A DNA stretch of 64,000 nucleotides. Source: Coprinus comatus (Eukaryota; Basidiomycota; Agaricomycetes; Agaricales; Agaricaceae). The DNA lies in assembly GCA_034638255.1 (NCBI GenBank), contig JAWPGT010000054.1, positions 62,001 through 126,000 of the forward strand, given 5' to 3'. A program made the position numbers and the translations under genes. Below the pieces are notes generated by a model that saw only the letters and a list, made by a program, of their open reading frames with translations, did not search any database and was not told the origin of the DNA. Of this stretch, positions 41,746 through 53,405 are shown one piece after another. The first letter of the stretch is position 1; each line of letters begins with the position of its first letter.

Positions 41746-41942
41746 ATTTAATGTGGGGTGTTCTATAGGTGTTGGTTTCGATTTTCAGATAAGGTACTTT
41801 TAGCGTGTTTAAATTCTGTAATTGTAGTTTTTATTATCGTGTTTGTTCGTTGCGTGGACGTAAAACGTTTGGGATGTGGGATATAGTCGTATATTTATGT
41901 TACTTTTTTTTTTCGAGTCATTGGATATACATGTTTTGTTCA

Positions 41943-42499
41943 CTATGTTCGAACGAAATGGGCAGGTGGTCCATTTCTTCTTAGGATGCCAATGTTTGCT
42001 GTGTATATAGTAGTTAATATGTTGCCCAATACAAAGGTAAATGCGATTATTGACATACCTGGTCTTCGTTCCCAAGACTTTCCTCTCTGGTTCTTCAGAG
42101 CTAGTGTACGGTCCAGGAATTTGTTGATTTTGGATGAAGGAACAGCAGCGTTGGTTTGAATAGGCCTTTTCGTTGTTGTTAGCGTACGAATAGCCTTTGA
42201 CCTATGACGCATCAAATGAGTGAGTAAAGATTCGAAATATGTTGAACCAGGACAAGACGAACCCAATAATGACATCTTTTGGGCCTGTAGCACGTTTTCG
42301 CTTTCTCAGTTTTTCTTTTTTGGCTTCCAGTTTTTTGGATTTTTCTTCCGAGTCCTTTGGTTTTGATGCTTGTGAAAATGCAGCTTTGAAGATTTCGTCA
42401 GGTAGATAGTTGGATGATTTTGATTTTTTGGGTTGTGAGGGTATAATAGATTCAGACTCGGATTCAGAGTCCATATTCTCGTCCTGTTCGTCATTGTCG

Positions 42500-42543
<44 letters not shown>

Positions 42544-43055
42544 CATAATACTGTCAAAACTTGAACCATCCGACTCTTCGTCCTCATCTTCGTCATCACT
42601 CATTTCTTCGACTACATCTTCCTCATCCACTTCTGTATCTCCCCCTTCGTCTTCGTCCTCTTCAACTTCAGCATCCTTCATCGCTTTCAACATTCTCGCT
42701 TCAATTTCATCAGCACCCTCTCCATCTCCCTCTCCCTCTTCATCACTCTCTCCATCATCTTCAAAAACGACTTTCCTCTTCTTATTCTTATTCTTCTCCT
42801 CTTAACAGGTAAAGATTTCGATTTTCCCTTGCCCTGATTATTCAAAGCAGCTCTAGCTTTCAGCTTTTGATCCTTTTCCCTATTCTTCAACCTCATTTGC
42901 TCTTTAACATGTGCTTCTGCTTTACGAAGTTCCGCATGTTGTTTTTGAATTGATTTTTTGGATTGGGTTAGAGTTACAGCTTCGGGCGCGTCTGAATCTG
43001 AACCTGAACCTGAATCAGAATCAGAATCGTATGTTGTTCGTTTGAGAGATGGCAT
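41943..43055 (-). CDS. Acidic/Lys-rich nucleolar-type protein, one frameshift
   Basis: ATG at 43053-43055 (MPSLKRTTYDSDSDSGSG). It continues with a Lys/Arg-rich helix (HAELRKAEAHVKEQMRL), a long acidic stretch including a pure Asp tract (42494-42545), LPDEIFKAAFSQASKPK, basic KKLEAKKEKLRKRKRATGPK and VIIG. After introns it reads SKAIRTLTTTK, SSKINKFLDRTLALKNQRG and a final exon ending GPPAHFVRT. Alternating acidic and basic blocks suggest a ribosome-biogenesis or nucleolar factor, but I do not name an orthologue. Near 42790-42810 the frame must move by one base to join KSLPVKRRR to NKNKKRKVVFEDD, in an AG-rich low-complexity context; a 1-nt deletion in the assembly would explain it. Confidence 0.62.
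42494..42545 (-). repeat. GAC/GAT microsatellite encoding poly-Asp
   Basis: TCG/TCA triplets alternate regularly on the plus strand (GTCATC units); the minus strand encodes about 17 consecutive Asp. The plus-strand reading gives a Ser run that is only a shadow. Confidence 0.85.
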
Positions 43056-45426
43056 TTTTGTTTTTAGTTGTACTGGTGCGAAGAGAGTCTGGATTTTGTG
43101 TTGATGACATAATATAGAAACCTTAACCCTAAAAGATTGTGCTGAGAGATTGGAAGTCTTGCACGTACACCGCCTATATGCATGAAATAGTAGATGTATG
43201 CACGTTTTTATACGCATACCTACAATAAAACAATCTGTATAACTAAGGTTGAACTATAAATAGTAATTTCAAATCCTTGACTCTCTACCAAATCATTTAC
43301 ACCCCTGCGAGGTGTTTAAACTCAATGTTACTCTTGAGTTGAGACACCTACGGGCTGATAAGAGGTGCATACAAAGTGAGTGAGTCTGAACACCGAACAC
43401 TCAAATTACCTCTCGAGATTTATGGTTGACACAACTTTTATATCTCATTGGGGCATTCTGGAGGAAGAAACCTGAATGAGCCATTTCATCTGAGTGTCCA
43501 CCTTAAAAGCCATAAAGGGAAACTCCTAGAAACGTTCAACCATCATGCATCATGATTCACTTGTCATACTAAAGTCTAAGATCGACAAGGGTTCGGAAGA
43601 GAAGGGAAAAGAGTTGGTTGAAAAAACAAAAGGTTCACTTGGGAAGAAAAGGAAATTGTGCTGTGTAACTTGGATCTTGATTATATTCAAATCTTAAATT
43701 GTCATGAAGGATAATACTTTTAAATAGACACTCGCCAATGCGAGCTTGGATATCTGGTGAACATTTGAATTTCGTCACAATAAATGATTTATTTTATATT
43801 TGAACACGTATATAACTCACTAAGGCACCACATCTTCTTCCCTTGCTCCGACTGTAACTTATTTTGGTACGTCCACTAATATCCAATCGTGATATTGTTT
43901 TTTACAGAAGTTACTCCTACAACGTGATGGACCACTACATTCTCGGTCTTGTCTTTCTCTTGAATTTTGAATTCTTGTAGAGGCATTTCTGGAGTTGGAT
44001 GGGAACGGCCGCCGCCGTTATGGATAAAGAAAGGAAGATATGGGAAGGGGAACTCGAGTTTTTGGAAGAAATCGATGTAAGTGAACCCAGCGAAAGAAAG
44101 GTACATGCGGTATTTCATTTTTTTGTGTAATTGAATTCCTTTCAAACGGTTAGGATGTTTACGGTCTCGATAAACTCAAGGACTTGGAAGTTGGATGGCT
44201 AGGGCTGGAAGAATTAGTTTTCCAGATTTGATGGTGACGAGGAGGGTATTTTTTGGAGTAATACAACCTGAGAGCAGTGGATTTTGATTTCCCACTACGT
44301 TTAACATTCCCTTTGCGCCACAGTGATGAAGAATCATAGTTATATAACCCTCAATTTGTTAACAATATAACATGTTGAAAGGTCGGTTACACGCTATCCA
44401 ACGACTACCACATCATTGATTCACTTAAGTCATAAAGTCCGAGTGGATGAAATAGTCTCTCACCCTGGTGATGCATAAGGGGAATGTTGAAGACACCCAG
44501 GGCTATGTCAAGTAACTATGATGATCATCCTGACAGTGGACAAGAAGATTTGGGTGAATTAATTGGCTGCAACGTGTATAACGAAAATCTTATAACAGCA
44601 GATGTAGTGACAGATAATAGCTTTCGGGAACTTCTTAGTATCAGAGTTGTCATCTTCGATACTGCAGAGGTATATATAGTAAAACAGAAGCATATCAGAA
44701 CAATTATACTACACTGCAAATCATACGGACGATCATATAAGGACAGTTTACAACAACAGCAACAACAAAAACACTAACATGCTATGCATGATATCGATGG
44801 ACTCGAGTCATCCACTTATCATATAATCTGATGCTTGCTGTGCAGCCGCAATAGGATAAATGGGAACGACTCGGAGATATCTAACAATTTGTACCAAGTA
44901 GGGGTAGTGTCCACCAATCATCATCTTACAATGACAGGTGTACTTGTACATCGAAACTCTTACTATTTATTGGCTTTCACTTTGGCGGCGGTGGGATGGG
45001 CCCGTTAACATAGCCTGAATTCGAATGATGTGACTCTGACTCGTTTCAATAATGCTATAGAAGGCTTATAGTGTAGAGTTTGATCGTTTTTGTGAATTTC
45101 GTGTGCTTGAATTTGAAATTTGAACTTGAGCCTAAAAGTTTGTAGATAGAGTTGGTTCCGTATATAAACATGGTGTTGTACAAGTACATAATGCCATTAT
45201 CAATCCTGAGAATAAAAACGCCCATTGGAACGCGTGAAGGAAAGCTGGACAATAGAATAAAATGGGATGGGAGGGGTGGTTGAAACTCAATATGTATTGA
45301 CAAAAAAAAAGAAAAAAGAGGGGTATATAAATATTTGTCTCGTTCATAAAATCCATAGTAACAAAAAGAAATGAATAAAAGGAAAAGAAAAAGAGCAGAA
45401 AAGAAAGAAAACTCGGATGCCTCAAT
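43056..45426. other. Gene-poor, possible short remnant
   Basis: Around 44018-44232 the plus strand can be spliced (GTAAGTG donor after FLEEID, TTAG acceptor before DVYGLDKLKDLEVGWLGLEE) into a short coding-like C terminus ending at about 44232, which may be the end of a decayed gene. The plus-strand frame 44484-44777 ends in a Gln run (CAACAG repeats) and has no domain. No complete gene is seen. Confidence 0.3.
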
Positions 45427-46674
45427 TTAAAACCTTCCAGTCCCATACTCATACCTACGTCCTCCATATACACTCCCACTCCCACTCCCATATCCATATC
45501 CCTGATTCAGAGTTGGAGTCGGAACCACTGGTAATGGTACCGGTAACGTATATTCATGACTGCCACCCATGTTCATACTCGAGTTGTTTTGGACTTGGAT
45601 AGGAGTCCAGTGATTTGTACTAATATAACCATTTATTGGACTATAGTTTTGTTGTTGATGTCGAGTTATTTGTGAATTCTCATAATACCCATCAAATTGA
45701 GAATTGTAATGGGCCTGAGGTGGTTCTGGCATTGTGATTGTGTATGAATGTCGAGGAAGTGGTGTGGTGGGTCGTTGGTAATGACCGTAGCTTCGAGGAT
45801 CATATTGATCATGAGAATGGTGATGACGAGGAAAAGGTAGAGATGGAAATGAGTTGGAACCACCCCCACCACCACCAACTGGTATAGAAGATGGGATGGT
45901 GGTATAGTCGGGTATTGATGAATGGGGCAATGGATTATGATGAGATGAGGTACTGGGTGGATGGTAAGCGAATATAGGACTTTCGTTGGTATAATGAGTG
46001 TTCGGAGGTGAAGAAGAAATGGGGATTGGTTTAACTTGAGTTTGATTGATATTTGGGGAACCAAAAAGTCCGGGACCGGGACTGTGACCATGGGTTATAG
46101 TATTAGGTGAAGAAGGGTTGGGGATTTGTAACTCGGGACTTGGAGGAGGTGGATTTATTTGCATTCTAGTTGGAGTTGTGTATGATTGTGGAGAGGAAGA
46201 AATTAAAGAGGTTGATGTTGAGGGAAGGGGAATGTTTCCACTTTGGAGTAGATAGAAATGTGTTGCCATCTCATTCTCGGAAGACGGCTGGGCGTTGTGA
46301 TTGTACGTTGCATTAGGGGAATGGGGAGGAGATTGTTTTTTGTCAGACGAGGACTCTTCTTCAGGTGGGGTTTGTTTACCATCGACTAACGATGGTGGTG
46401 GAGACTGAGGACTGGATTGCAAGTCCTGAAGCTCTAAGCCCAAGGGAGACGGGGGTTTTGGATCGACGTGCAAGTTACTGGATAAAGGAGAAGAGGACGA
46501 AGGTATTTGGGGAGGCAAGATTTGAGAGTTGCTGCCAGGATTAGGATTTGTAGTAGCAATATCAAAGACGTCTGGGACTGTGTAGGCAAAATTATTAATA
46601 TTGCCTACGACAGTACCAAATTGACCGCCAGTAATGGTAAAGTTGGATGCATTTTGGAAGTTGTGAGTAACCAT
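45427..46674 (-). CDS. Pro/Ser/Asn-rich low-complexity protein
   Basis: Single-exon frame. I prefer the ATG at 46672-46674 (MVTHNFQNASNFTITGGQFG) over the longer frame from 46806, because this start resembles the N-terminal tag with NF-I-GG-F seen in many agaricomycete STAND-type and related proteins. The protein has ~415 residues. After the first ~45 it is dominated by Pro, Ser, Thr, His and Tyr, with short Gly runs (VGGGGGGSN) and a Tyr/Gly-rich C terminus. No catalytic domain follows the N-terminal motif, so it could be a stand-alone tag-plus-disordered-tail protein. Function unknown. It is divergent from the dynein gene, with a 257-bp shared upstream region. Confidence 0.55.
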   Translation of the reverse strand: MVTHNFQNASNFTITGGQFGTVVGNINNFAYTVPDVFDIATTNPNPGSNSQILPPQIPSSSSPLSSNLHVDPKPPSPLGLELQDLQSSPQSPPPSLVDGKQTPPEEESSSDKKQSPPHSPNATYNHNAQPSSENEMATHFYLLQSGNIPLPSTSTSLISSSPQSYTTPTRMQINPPPPSPELQIPNPSSPNTITHGHSPGPGLFGSPNINQTQVKPIPISSSPPNTHYTNESPIFAYHPPSTSSHHNPLPHSSIPDYTTIPSSIPVGGGGGGSNSFPSLPFPRHHHSHDQYDPRSYGHYQRPTTPLPRHSYTITMPEPPQAHYNSQFDGYYENSQITRHQQQNYSPINGYISTNHWTPIQVQNNSSMNMGGSHEYTLPVPLPVVPTPTLNQGYGYGSGSGSVYGGRRYEYGTGRF

Positions 46675-46931
46675 TAGTGAGATGAAGAGATGTATATTGG
46701 ATATTGAGTACATTATATACGAGTACGAGGCAGTGTACATTAGAAGTTCAACAGCTATTTCGCACAGGAATATCGAATTGAATAGCAATGGGGCGTTGAT
46801 GGACAAGTGTCGACGCGTCGAATCACGTGCAGCCTCCTAACTTGGCAACAGAGGAGGTCGTGTCGTCCAAGGGCGACGCATCTTCTTCCATCGCATATAC
46901 TCGCTTACGACCTCGTCACGATACACGGCTT
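46675..46931. promoter_or_regulatory. Divergent promoter region
   Basis: This 257-bp spacer separates the divergent starts at 46674 (-) and 46932 (+). It includes TATATACGAG near 46715 and CACGTG at 46825-46830. The region is an inference from gene orientation; neither site is shown to be functional. Confidence 0.35.
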
Positions 46932-49900
46932 ATGGACGGCCATACGAATGGCAATGGATCGACTGCGCTTAATGGGGATGGAGTGAGTGAAGGAACGGCA
47001 GCGACTAGATTTGACCCAGGATTGTTCAGACAATACTTGCGGGGACTGCTTCCACCTGTGATTGGGGCTGATCCTGCAGACGTGGAGAGCATGTTTGACG
47101 ACGAGTTTGACGAAAGAGTTGCTCGGTTTGCAGCGGTGTCTGCTGAGCAGAGTGGAGGACAGGGTGTGGCGAACAATGTGATGTACGTCGTAAAGACCAA
47201 GGAAGACGCTGGGGGTGAATTGTTTGTTTATTCGATTATTATATTGTATTGACAGTGGGCAGACGACTCTCCGCCTAGGTTTGTGTATCATATCACACAG
47301 AACATGACATACCACTCCTCCCATGTAAACACCCTCGCCCTCATCAAACGCACTCCGATCCTCGACCCCCTTACTCCTCTCGCCCAGCAACTCCACTTTC
47401 TCAATCTCTTTGCAGACGACGACACCCCCTACGAATCCTTGCATGCTCTTGTCAGCTGTGGTGTAAAGCCTTGGTTCGATGCCTTTGTCGGCTCACGAGG
47501 CGGAGGGAAGGATGGGGGAGACTCAAAAATGGGTATGTTGATAGGTCTTTAGGGGAGAAATAGGACTGACAGGATTGCAGGAATTCCAATGACAAAGAAA
47601 AAGTTTGCAGAACTCGAACTGTCTCTGCTTCATCTGCAGCACAACGTAGAAATCCCAGAAACACAACTTATTATCCACCCCGTCATCCAGCGAGCAGTAG
47701 AAACTGCCAACGCTGCAACTGACTCTAAAAGCAGGGCTGGCATTCAACATATTCCTCCTCATCTCCTAAACGACAGCGCATTCCTCAACGTCCTCCATGG
47801 TCACGTCAATTCATGGATAAAATCCATTCAGGCTGTCACAAAACTCACTCGCGACGTCTCCTCTGGTACTGCTTCCCAGGAAATAAACTTCTGGCTCAGC
47901 TTGGAACGCGCCCTCGAAAACATCGACCACCAACTTCGCAGCGATCAGGTCAACATGGTCATGGACATCCTACGGAATGCTAAGCGATTCAGAGCTACCG
48001 TCAGTTTCATCGCAGATACTGGTTTCAAAGATGCTACAGAGACTGTAACAAAATACAATCAACTCATGAAGGACTTTCCCCTTAACGAACTCCTTTCTGC
48101 TACCGATCTCGAGAAAATCCAAGAATCCATTATCCTTATATTCGGCCATTTCAATCGCAAATTTAAGCTTTCACCCTACCCTACAGAACGTGCCCTTCTC
48201 CTCGTAGAAGCCATCTCTCGCGACTTTAACGATCAACTCCTTCGCATTCTCACTTCTCACCGACTACCATATACTCCTTATGATACATTCGATCGACTCC
48301 TCACCCAATCTATGAATATATTCCGTACCTGGGACGACATGATCAAGGAATTCACAAATGTCGCACGTGAAGTTACTCGACGCCGTTCTCAACGTTTTAT
48401 CCCTATCAAGGTCAATGGAGCTCATGTTAAACTTCAAGAGAGATGCCGGTATTTGAAGGAATGGAGGAAACAACATGAACAACTCGTGGTTATGACTGGT
48501 CCTACAAAAGGTCTTGGTTCTATGGGCTTTGGAGAAGTCGGAGGAATGAACATGGAACAAGAAGTCAAGGAGGCGTATGATATTGTTAAACAAATCGACG
48601 TTCTTGATGTTTCTGTTGGTTAGTTTCATTTTACAACTCTTCCCTTAATCGTTCCTCATAATTTATAAGAGGGTACGGAGATCTGGGTAGCTGCGGAGAA
48701 CGCATACAACGAACGTGTTGCAAGAGTCGAGAATCAAATCATTGCAAGATTGCGAGATTCACTTGGTACTGCTAGAAGTGCCAATGAAATGTTTCGTGTT
48801 TTCTCAAGATTTAATGCTCTTCTCGTTCGACCAAAGGTAACTGTTTTCCTCCATTCTTCTAGTTCATAATTTGAATGAATTAGATCCGAGGTGCAATTCA
48901 AGAATACCAAACTCAACTCATCGAATCCGTAAAAGACGATATTGCAAAACTTCACGACAAATTCAAAACCCAATATCGCTACTCCGAAGCATACCACATG
49001 TCACAAATGCGCGATCTACCGCCTATCGCAGGTACCATCATCTGGGTCCGACAAATCGAACGACAACTCTCCATGTATATGAAAAGGGTTGAGAACATTT
49101 TCGGAAAACATTGGGAAAGTTATTCGGAGGGAATCAAGTTGAAAAGTGAAAGTGAAGCTTTCGGAAAAAGTTGGATGCAAAAGGGTGTTTTTGAAGCTTG
49201 GTTGCATGATATCAAGAAGAAATATGGGCGTCGATGGGAGGCTGTTTGAGATTTTGAAACTTAGGAGTATGGGTGGTAATACAAGTGGAAGTGGGATTGG
49301 TAGTACTGGAGGAGGTGGTGGTGGAGGTTTCCATTTGGCCGTAAATTTCGATCCACAGATTATAACACTTTTCAAAGAAGTTCGGAATTTGTTGTGGTTG
49401 GGCTTCCAAGTCCCTCATGCGGTTACGAATATGGCGAAAGATGCAAAGAGGGTTTATCCACATGCTGTTAGTTTGATGGAGACCGTTAGAACTTATGGTC
49501 AAAGTTTGGATTTGGTGGATAGGAATATGGGTATTGAGTGGTTGGTGGCGGAGTATAGGAATGAAGCTCAGAGAATGATAAGTAAAGGTATGTTTGAAAA
49601 ATGTATTAAAATAGGGGGATTTTGATTTTTTTTAGGAATGAATATCAAGTGGGATCATTTCGTCAATCAATACGATGGACGTTATGTGACTAGTTCGGAT
49701 GCGAGGGATACCAGACATTTGCAGTTTGTTAGAGAATTTGCGAGTGTTGTTTCGGTGTTGCAGGTATGTTTTTCGTTTCTTTTTTTTTTTTTTTTTTCGT
49801 TTGTTGGCTCATTAAAAAAAAAAAATGTAGGATAAAACAAATAATGTTATTGATTTGTATAAGGATATCCTAAGAGCAGTTGAGGATCTATCCACTTGTT

Positions 49901-51046
49901 CATATACGACCGAAGCGTTTTCAGAGTTGTTGGGTAAAATTCAAGCGGCGGTATGTATACAATCAACCTGTCTTTTTTTTTTTTTTTTTTTCTGATCGTG
50001 TGCATAGATCGACAAACTCAATCTCGAAGGATACGCCAACCTCGAAAATTGGGTATCGGAGAACTCGATAAACGAATTGAAGATATTTTGGTTCAGAGGT
50101 TGAAAACTATTATTCAGGTCTGGTGTGCAGAGTTTGATAGATCAGATGATGGTGAGGGAAGGAGGGATTATGGAGGTTTGTTGAGAGATGGGATGAAAAG
50201 AAGAGGTGGGAAAGGTGTCAAGGAAGAAAAAGTGTGTTTTGTTTTGTTATTTTTGTTGCTCATATTGATTTTTTTCTAGTTCATGGAAGTTCATATGATG
50301 GTGAAACCGATTGTACATGAGATTAGGATTCAGAATCAGGTCATCTTTTTGGATCCTCCTCTCGAATATGCTCGTTCGACTTGGATTAAACAATTGCATG
50401 ATTGGTTGGGTATGATTCTTTCAATGTCACTTCGTTCCTTTATTTGTTTAACTTGTTGGTTAGGTGTTGTTTGTCGTTTAAGAAGAATACAAAGTTCGAG
50501 ATATGAGATTGGATTGCAAATTCAATCAACTTCGCCGATTGACTTGACGTATATTTCTTTGGTACGCTTTTTTCTCTCAGAGAAGATTAATACTGATGTG
50601 ATTCATTAGCTAACGCGATTAACGGACAACACTCTCGAAAAACCATTCCAGCTTGTCGAAATCAAAGTCCAACAAATCAAAGAATACGTCAATAAATGGT
50701 TACAATTCCAATCGCTCTGGGATCTCGAACCCGAATACGTATTCAACAAACTCGGGGATTCATTACAACATTGGCAACAACTACTAATAGAAATCAAAAA
50801 AGCAAGATCGACGTTTGATACTTCGGAAACATCGAAATCGTTTGGAGGTGTTTGTGTTATTGATTATGAACAAGTTCAGAGTAGAGTTAATGCGAAATAT
50901 GATGCTTGGCAGAAGGATGTGCTTAGTAGGTTTGGAAGTAAGTTGGGTGTTGCGATGAAAGAGATGCATGCGGCAATTTTGAAAGCTAGAAATGAGTTGG
51001 AGGGACAGAGTATCGAAGGGTTGGTTGGTGTTTCTAGGAGGTTTTG
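46932..51046 (+). CDS. DYN1: Cytoplasmic dynein heavy chain, tail only, two frameshifts
   Basis: Dynein heavy-chain N-terminal tail, which dimerises and binds intermediate chains. ATG 46932 ([10 protein letters not shown]) is chosen because upstream in-frame codons have no ATG. Early exons 46932-47214, 47263-47532, 47581-48618, 48670-48836 and 48894 onward join in frame. Family text includes [91 protein letters not shown] and [10 protein letters not shown]. One-base shifts are needed at about 49205-49215 (WLHDI to [13 protein letters not shown]) and at about 50050-50062 (NWVSE to [10 protein letters not shown]). The protein then ends at TGA 51044-51046 after [17 protein letters not shown], about 1,200 residues, before the linker and all AAA modules. 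No motor sequence follows in any frame. It is either a split gene or a truncated pseudogene. Confidence 0.82.
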
Positions 51047-51829
51047 AGAGTTTTGTTTTCGTCCCTTCTTTTTTGTTTTAATTATTCAAGTTCTCCTGTT
51101 TTTCGTGTCCTATGTCTTTGTTTCTTTGGCATTTTCTTTTGTGTAGTCGCTCATTGACAATATATACCAGAATAATTATCATTGGAATCTCCAGACTCTT
51201 ATTTGTTTCTCTTATTTCCTCCGACCACAAGCCCAGTGTTCGTGGTTGTACGATATCGTCTAATTGTAAACGCTCCCGAACTCGAAAAATACAATTTTTA
51301 CTAGATGTTAATGTACTATGTAGGATGTATAATACATTTATGTTCGACCTCTTGTCTTCTTATACGTCAACTACATGGAGGGGTGTTTATTTTGGAAAGA
51401 GGGGTCTGGACATGAAATTGGAGGCGAGACGACGCAACAAGTGAACAAGAAGTTTATCAAGGAGGGTTGGAAGATGCTGTAACGAGAGGGGGTTTCTTTT
51501 CTGTTCATTTGTTTTTTTTTTTTTATATCTTTTTCCCCCTCACATGTTTACCTTTCTTCTCATTTTATTCTCATTTTTTTTTGGAATAGTTAATATGCCG
51601 TTCCTCGACATTCCCAATACGACTTACAACAAATTCACGGAACACAATTCTGGTCCCTGTTTCAACTTCTATCCAAAATATCGCACACACACAACATCGA
51701 AGACCAATTCCTCAATGTCAATCCCAATTCCAATCCTCGTCCAAATCGTTCGGACGATACACCTCAAATCCACGATTTAACGAAAATTTCTCTTCTCATG
51801 TTTTGTTAACAAAGAAAACTGTAACGTGC
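51047..51829. other. T-rich 3' region of dynein tail gene
   Basis: T-rich sequence with long T runs near 51520 and 51575, resembling a 3' UTR and then a promoter for the fragment at 51830. Frames 51112-51444 and 51544-51780 have no dynein linker or AAA similarity. Confidence 0.4.
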
Positions 51830-52222
51830 ATGCGTAGTTTAGAAGTAGAACTGGTAGTGGGTAGTTGTTTTATAGATGACGAATATTCCATTTTTCATGA
51901 GGCCTATGAAATCTGTCTGGAAGACGAAGCTGCTGCTCGTAGCGAGAGGAGCTTAATGTATGCACGATGTCTGGGATATTTACTCCTAGAGCTGGACACC
52001 CGTGGGAGTCACAACGTCATATCCCACGAAATATTACAATGTCGCATCAATAATGAGGATACAAGTGTGCTGGCTGAAATATATATTAATCGTCTCATTC
52101 GCCTTTGTAAGTCTAGTGGTATTTTCAAAGTACTTGAATCAAGCTTGAGTTTCATTTCTACCTGTATTATAGTTTTAACCATAATATTTCTATCTACTAA
52201 CTCAAGCTCCATAGTTTTTTAA
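51830..52222 (+). pseudogene. HNH-nuclease-type protein, N-terminal fragment
   Basis: From ATG 51830 the frame reads IFHEAYEICLEDEAAARSER, YARCLGYLLLELDTRG, ISHEILQCRINNEDTSVLAE and IYINRLIRLC. This resembles the N-terminal region of agaricomycete HNH-endonuclease-domain proteins, in which such text precedes the HNH motif. After about residue 95 the similarity stops and AT-rich sequence follows, so the nuclease domain is missing. The break coincides with the start of the repeat block. The family assignment rests on remembered pattern only. Confidence 0.45.
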
Positions 52223-52229
52223 CCAAGCT

Positions 52230-52850
52230 TTAACTATAGTCACTCATGTACACAATGTTTGGTATACAATAATTTTTATATTTTATATTCAAGTACTAAG
52301 CTCAATGCAAATTCCAGAACCAAGTGTTATCCTATTGTTTTAAAGTACATAAATTAATAATCACAATTTCAAGCTTTTATAATATTTAAATACTTAATAC
52401 TATGCTCGATGCAATGGCTCTATTTTAAATAGTCCAAGCTCCAAGTTTTATATAATCTATCAATTATAACTTCTTATACACTATATTTTTAAAGTACATA
52501 AATCAATAATCTTCATAATATTAAAGTAGTGTAATGCAATGGCTCAATACTCAGCTCAATACAATATCTAAGCTCTAAGTTTCATGAATCCATATACACT
52601 ATATTTATCAATCACTTTTTATAATAGTTAAGTAGCTCAATACAATGGCTCAATATTAAACTCAACATAATATCTAAGATCTAATTTTTATGCTAAAGAT
52701 TCTGAATTCTAAGTACATAAATCAATCATCAAAGGTTTAAGCTTTCTATTATATTTCAACTCACTATTGAACTCAATACTAACTTAATACAAAGTCTAAG
52801 GTCCTAAGTTTTATACTCTCAAACATGAATCCTAATAGTATTACGGGCGT
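52230..52850. repeat. AT-rich degenerate repeat block
   Basis: About 620 bases of AT-rich DNA with recurring phrases such as CAATGGCTCAATA, CTAAGCTCTAAGTTT and AAAGTACATAAATCAATAATC, irregularly spaced. No coding signal. It looks like a decayed tandem or rearranged repeat. Confidence 0.5.
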
Positions 52851-53405
52851 ACTGCAGGTGCACTTGCACTTGCCATACTTGCCATCACTTGCATGGACTT
52901 GCCATGGGATTAGAGTACTTGCCACTCACTTGCCATAGAGTACTTGCTACTCACTACCACTTGCAGTACTTGCTACAACTCTTACACTTGCTAGCTATAA
53001 TTAGAGTAGAAAGTTTTCAGTTTGCATGAAAGCTTACCACTTGCTATACTTGCAACTCTTGCCACCATAAAAAAATACTTGCCACTTACTTGCTAGACTA
53101 TTAAAGTACTTGCTTCTTGAAATTCAGAGTTTGCCATCACTTGCCACACTTGCCAATACTTGCTAGATGCTATTTACTTCTATTAATCACTTGGGTTGAT
53201 ATATATTTGCTACTTTCTAGAAATAGACTCTGCTAGGAATGTCTAGAAGTATCTATATATACTTGGTAAACCTATTTAAAATACTTGCTACCACTTGCTA
53301 GTTGGGCTTTTGAATGAATTCACTATTTAAAAATTCTTTACTATAATACCTTGCTAAACTTATTAGATTATTCTAGACTATTAGAGTACTTGCTAAAATG
53401 ACATA
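52851..53405. repeat. ACTTGCCA/ACTTGCTA minisatellite-like array
   Basis: Some twenty copies of an 8-10 base unit ACTTGCCA or ACTTGCTA, with irregular spacers, concentrated in about 550 bases. Spacers and units are too short and variable for CRISPR. No open frame runs through it. Confidence 0.7.

Noticed and set aside
42410..42812. Ser-run and His/Leu-rich plus-strand proteins
   Set aside because: Antisense shadows of the poly-Asp and acidic region of the minus-strand gene.
51047..51780. Continuation of dynein into the linker or motor
   Set aside because: No frame shows linker, AAA or P-loop text, and no splice model extends the conserved sequence past 51046.
52851..53405. CRISPR-like array
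   Set aside because: Units of 8-10 bases with irregular spacers, in a eukaryotic context; it is a degenerate minisatellite.
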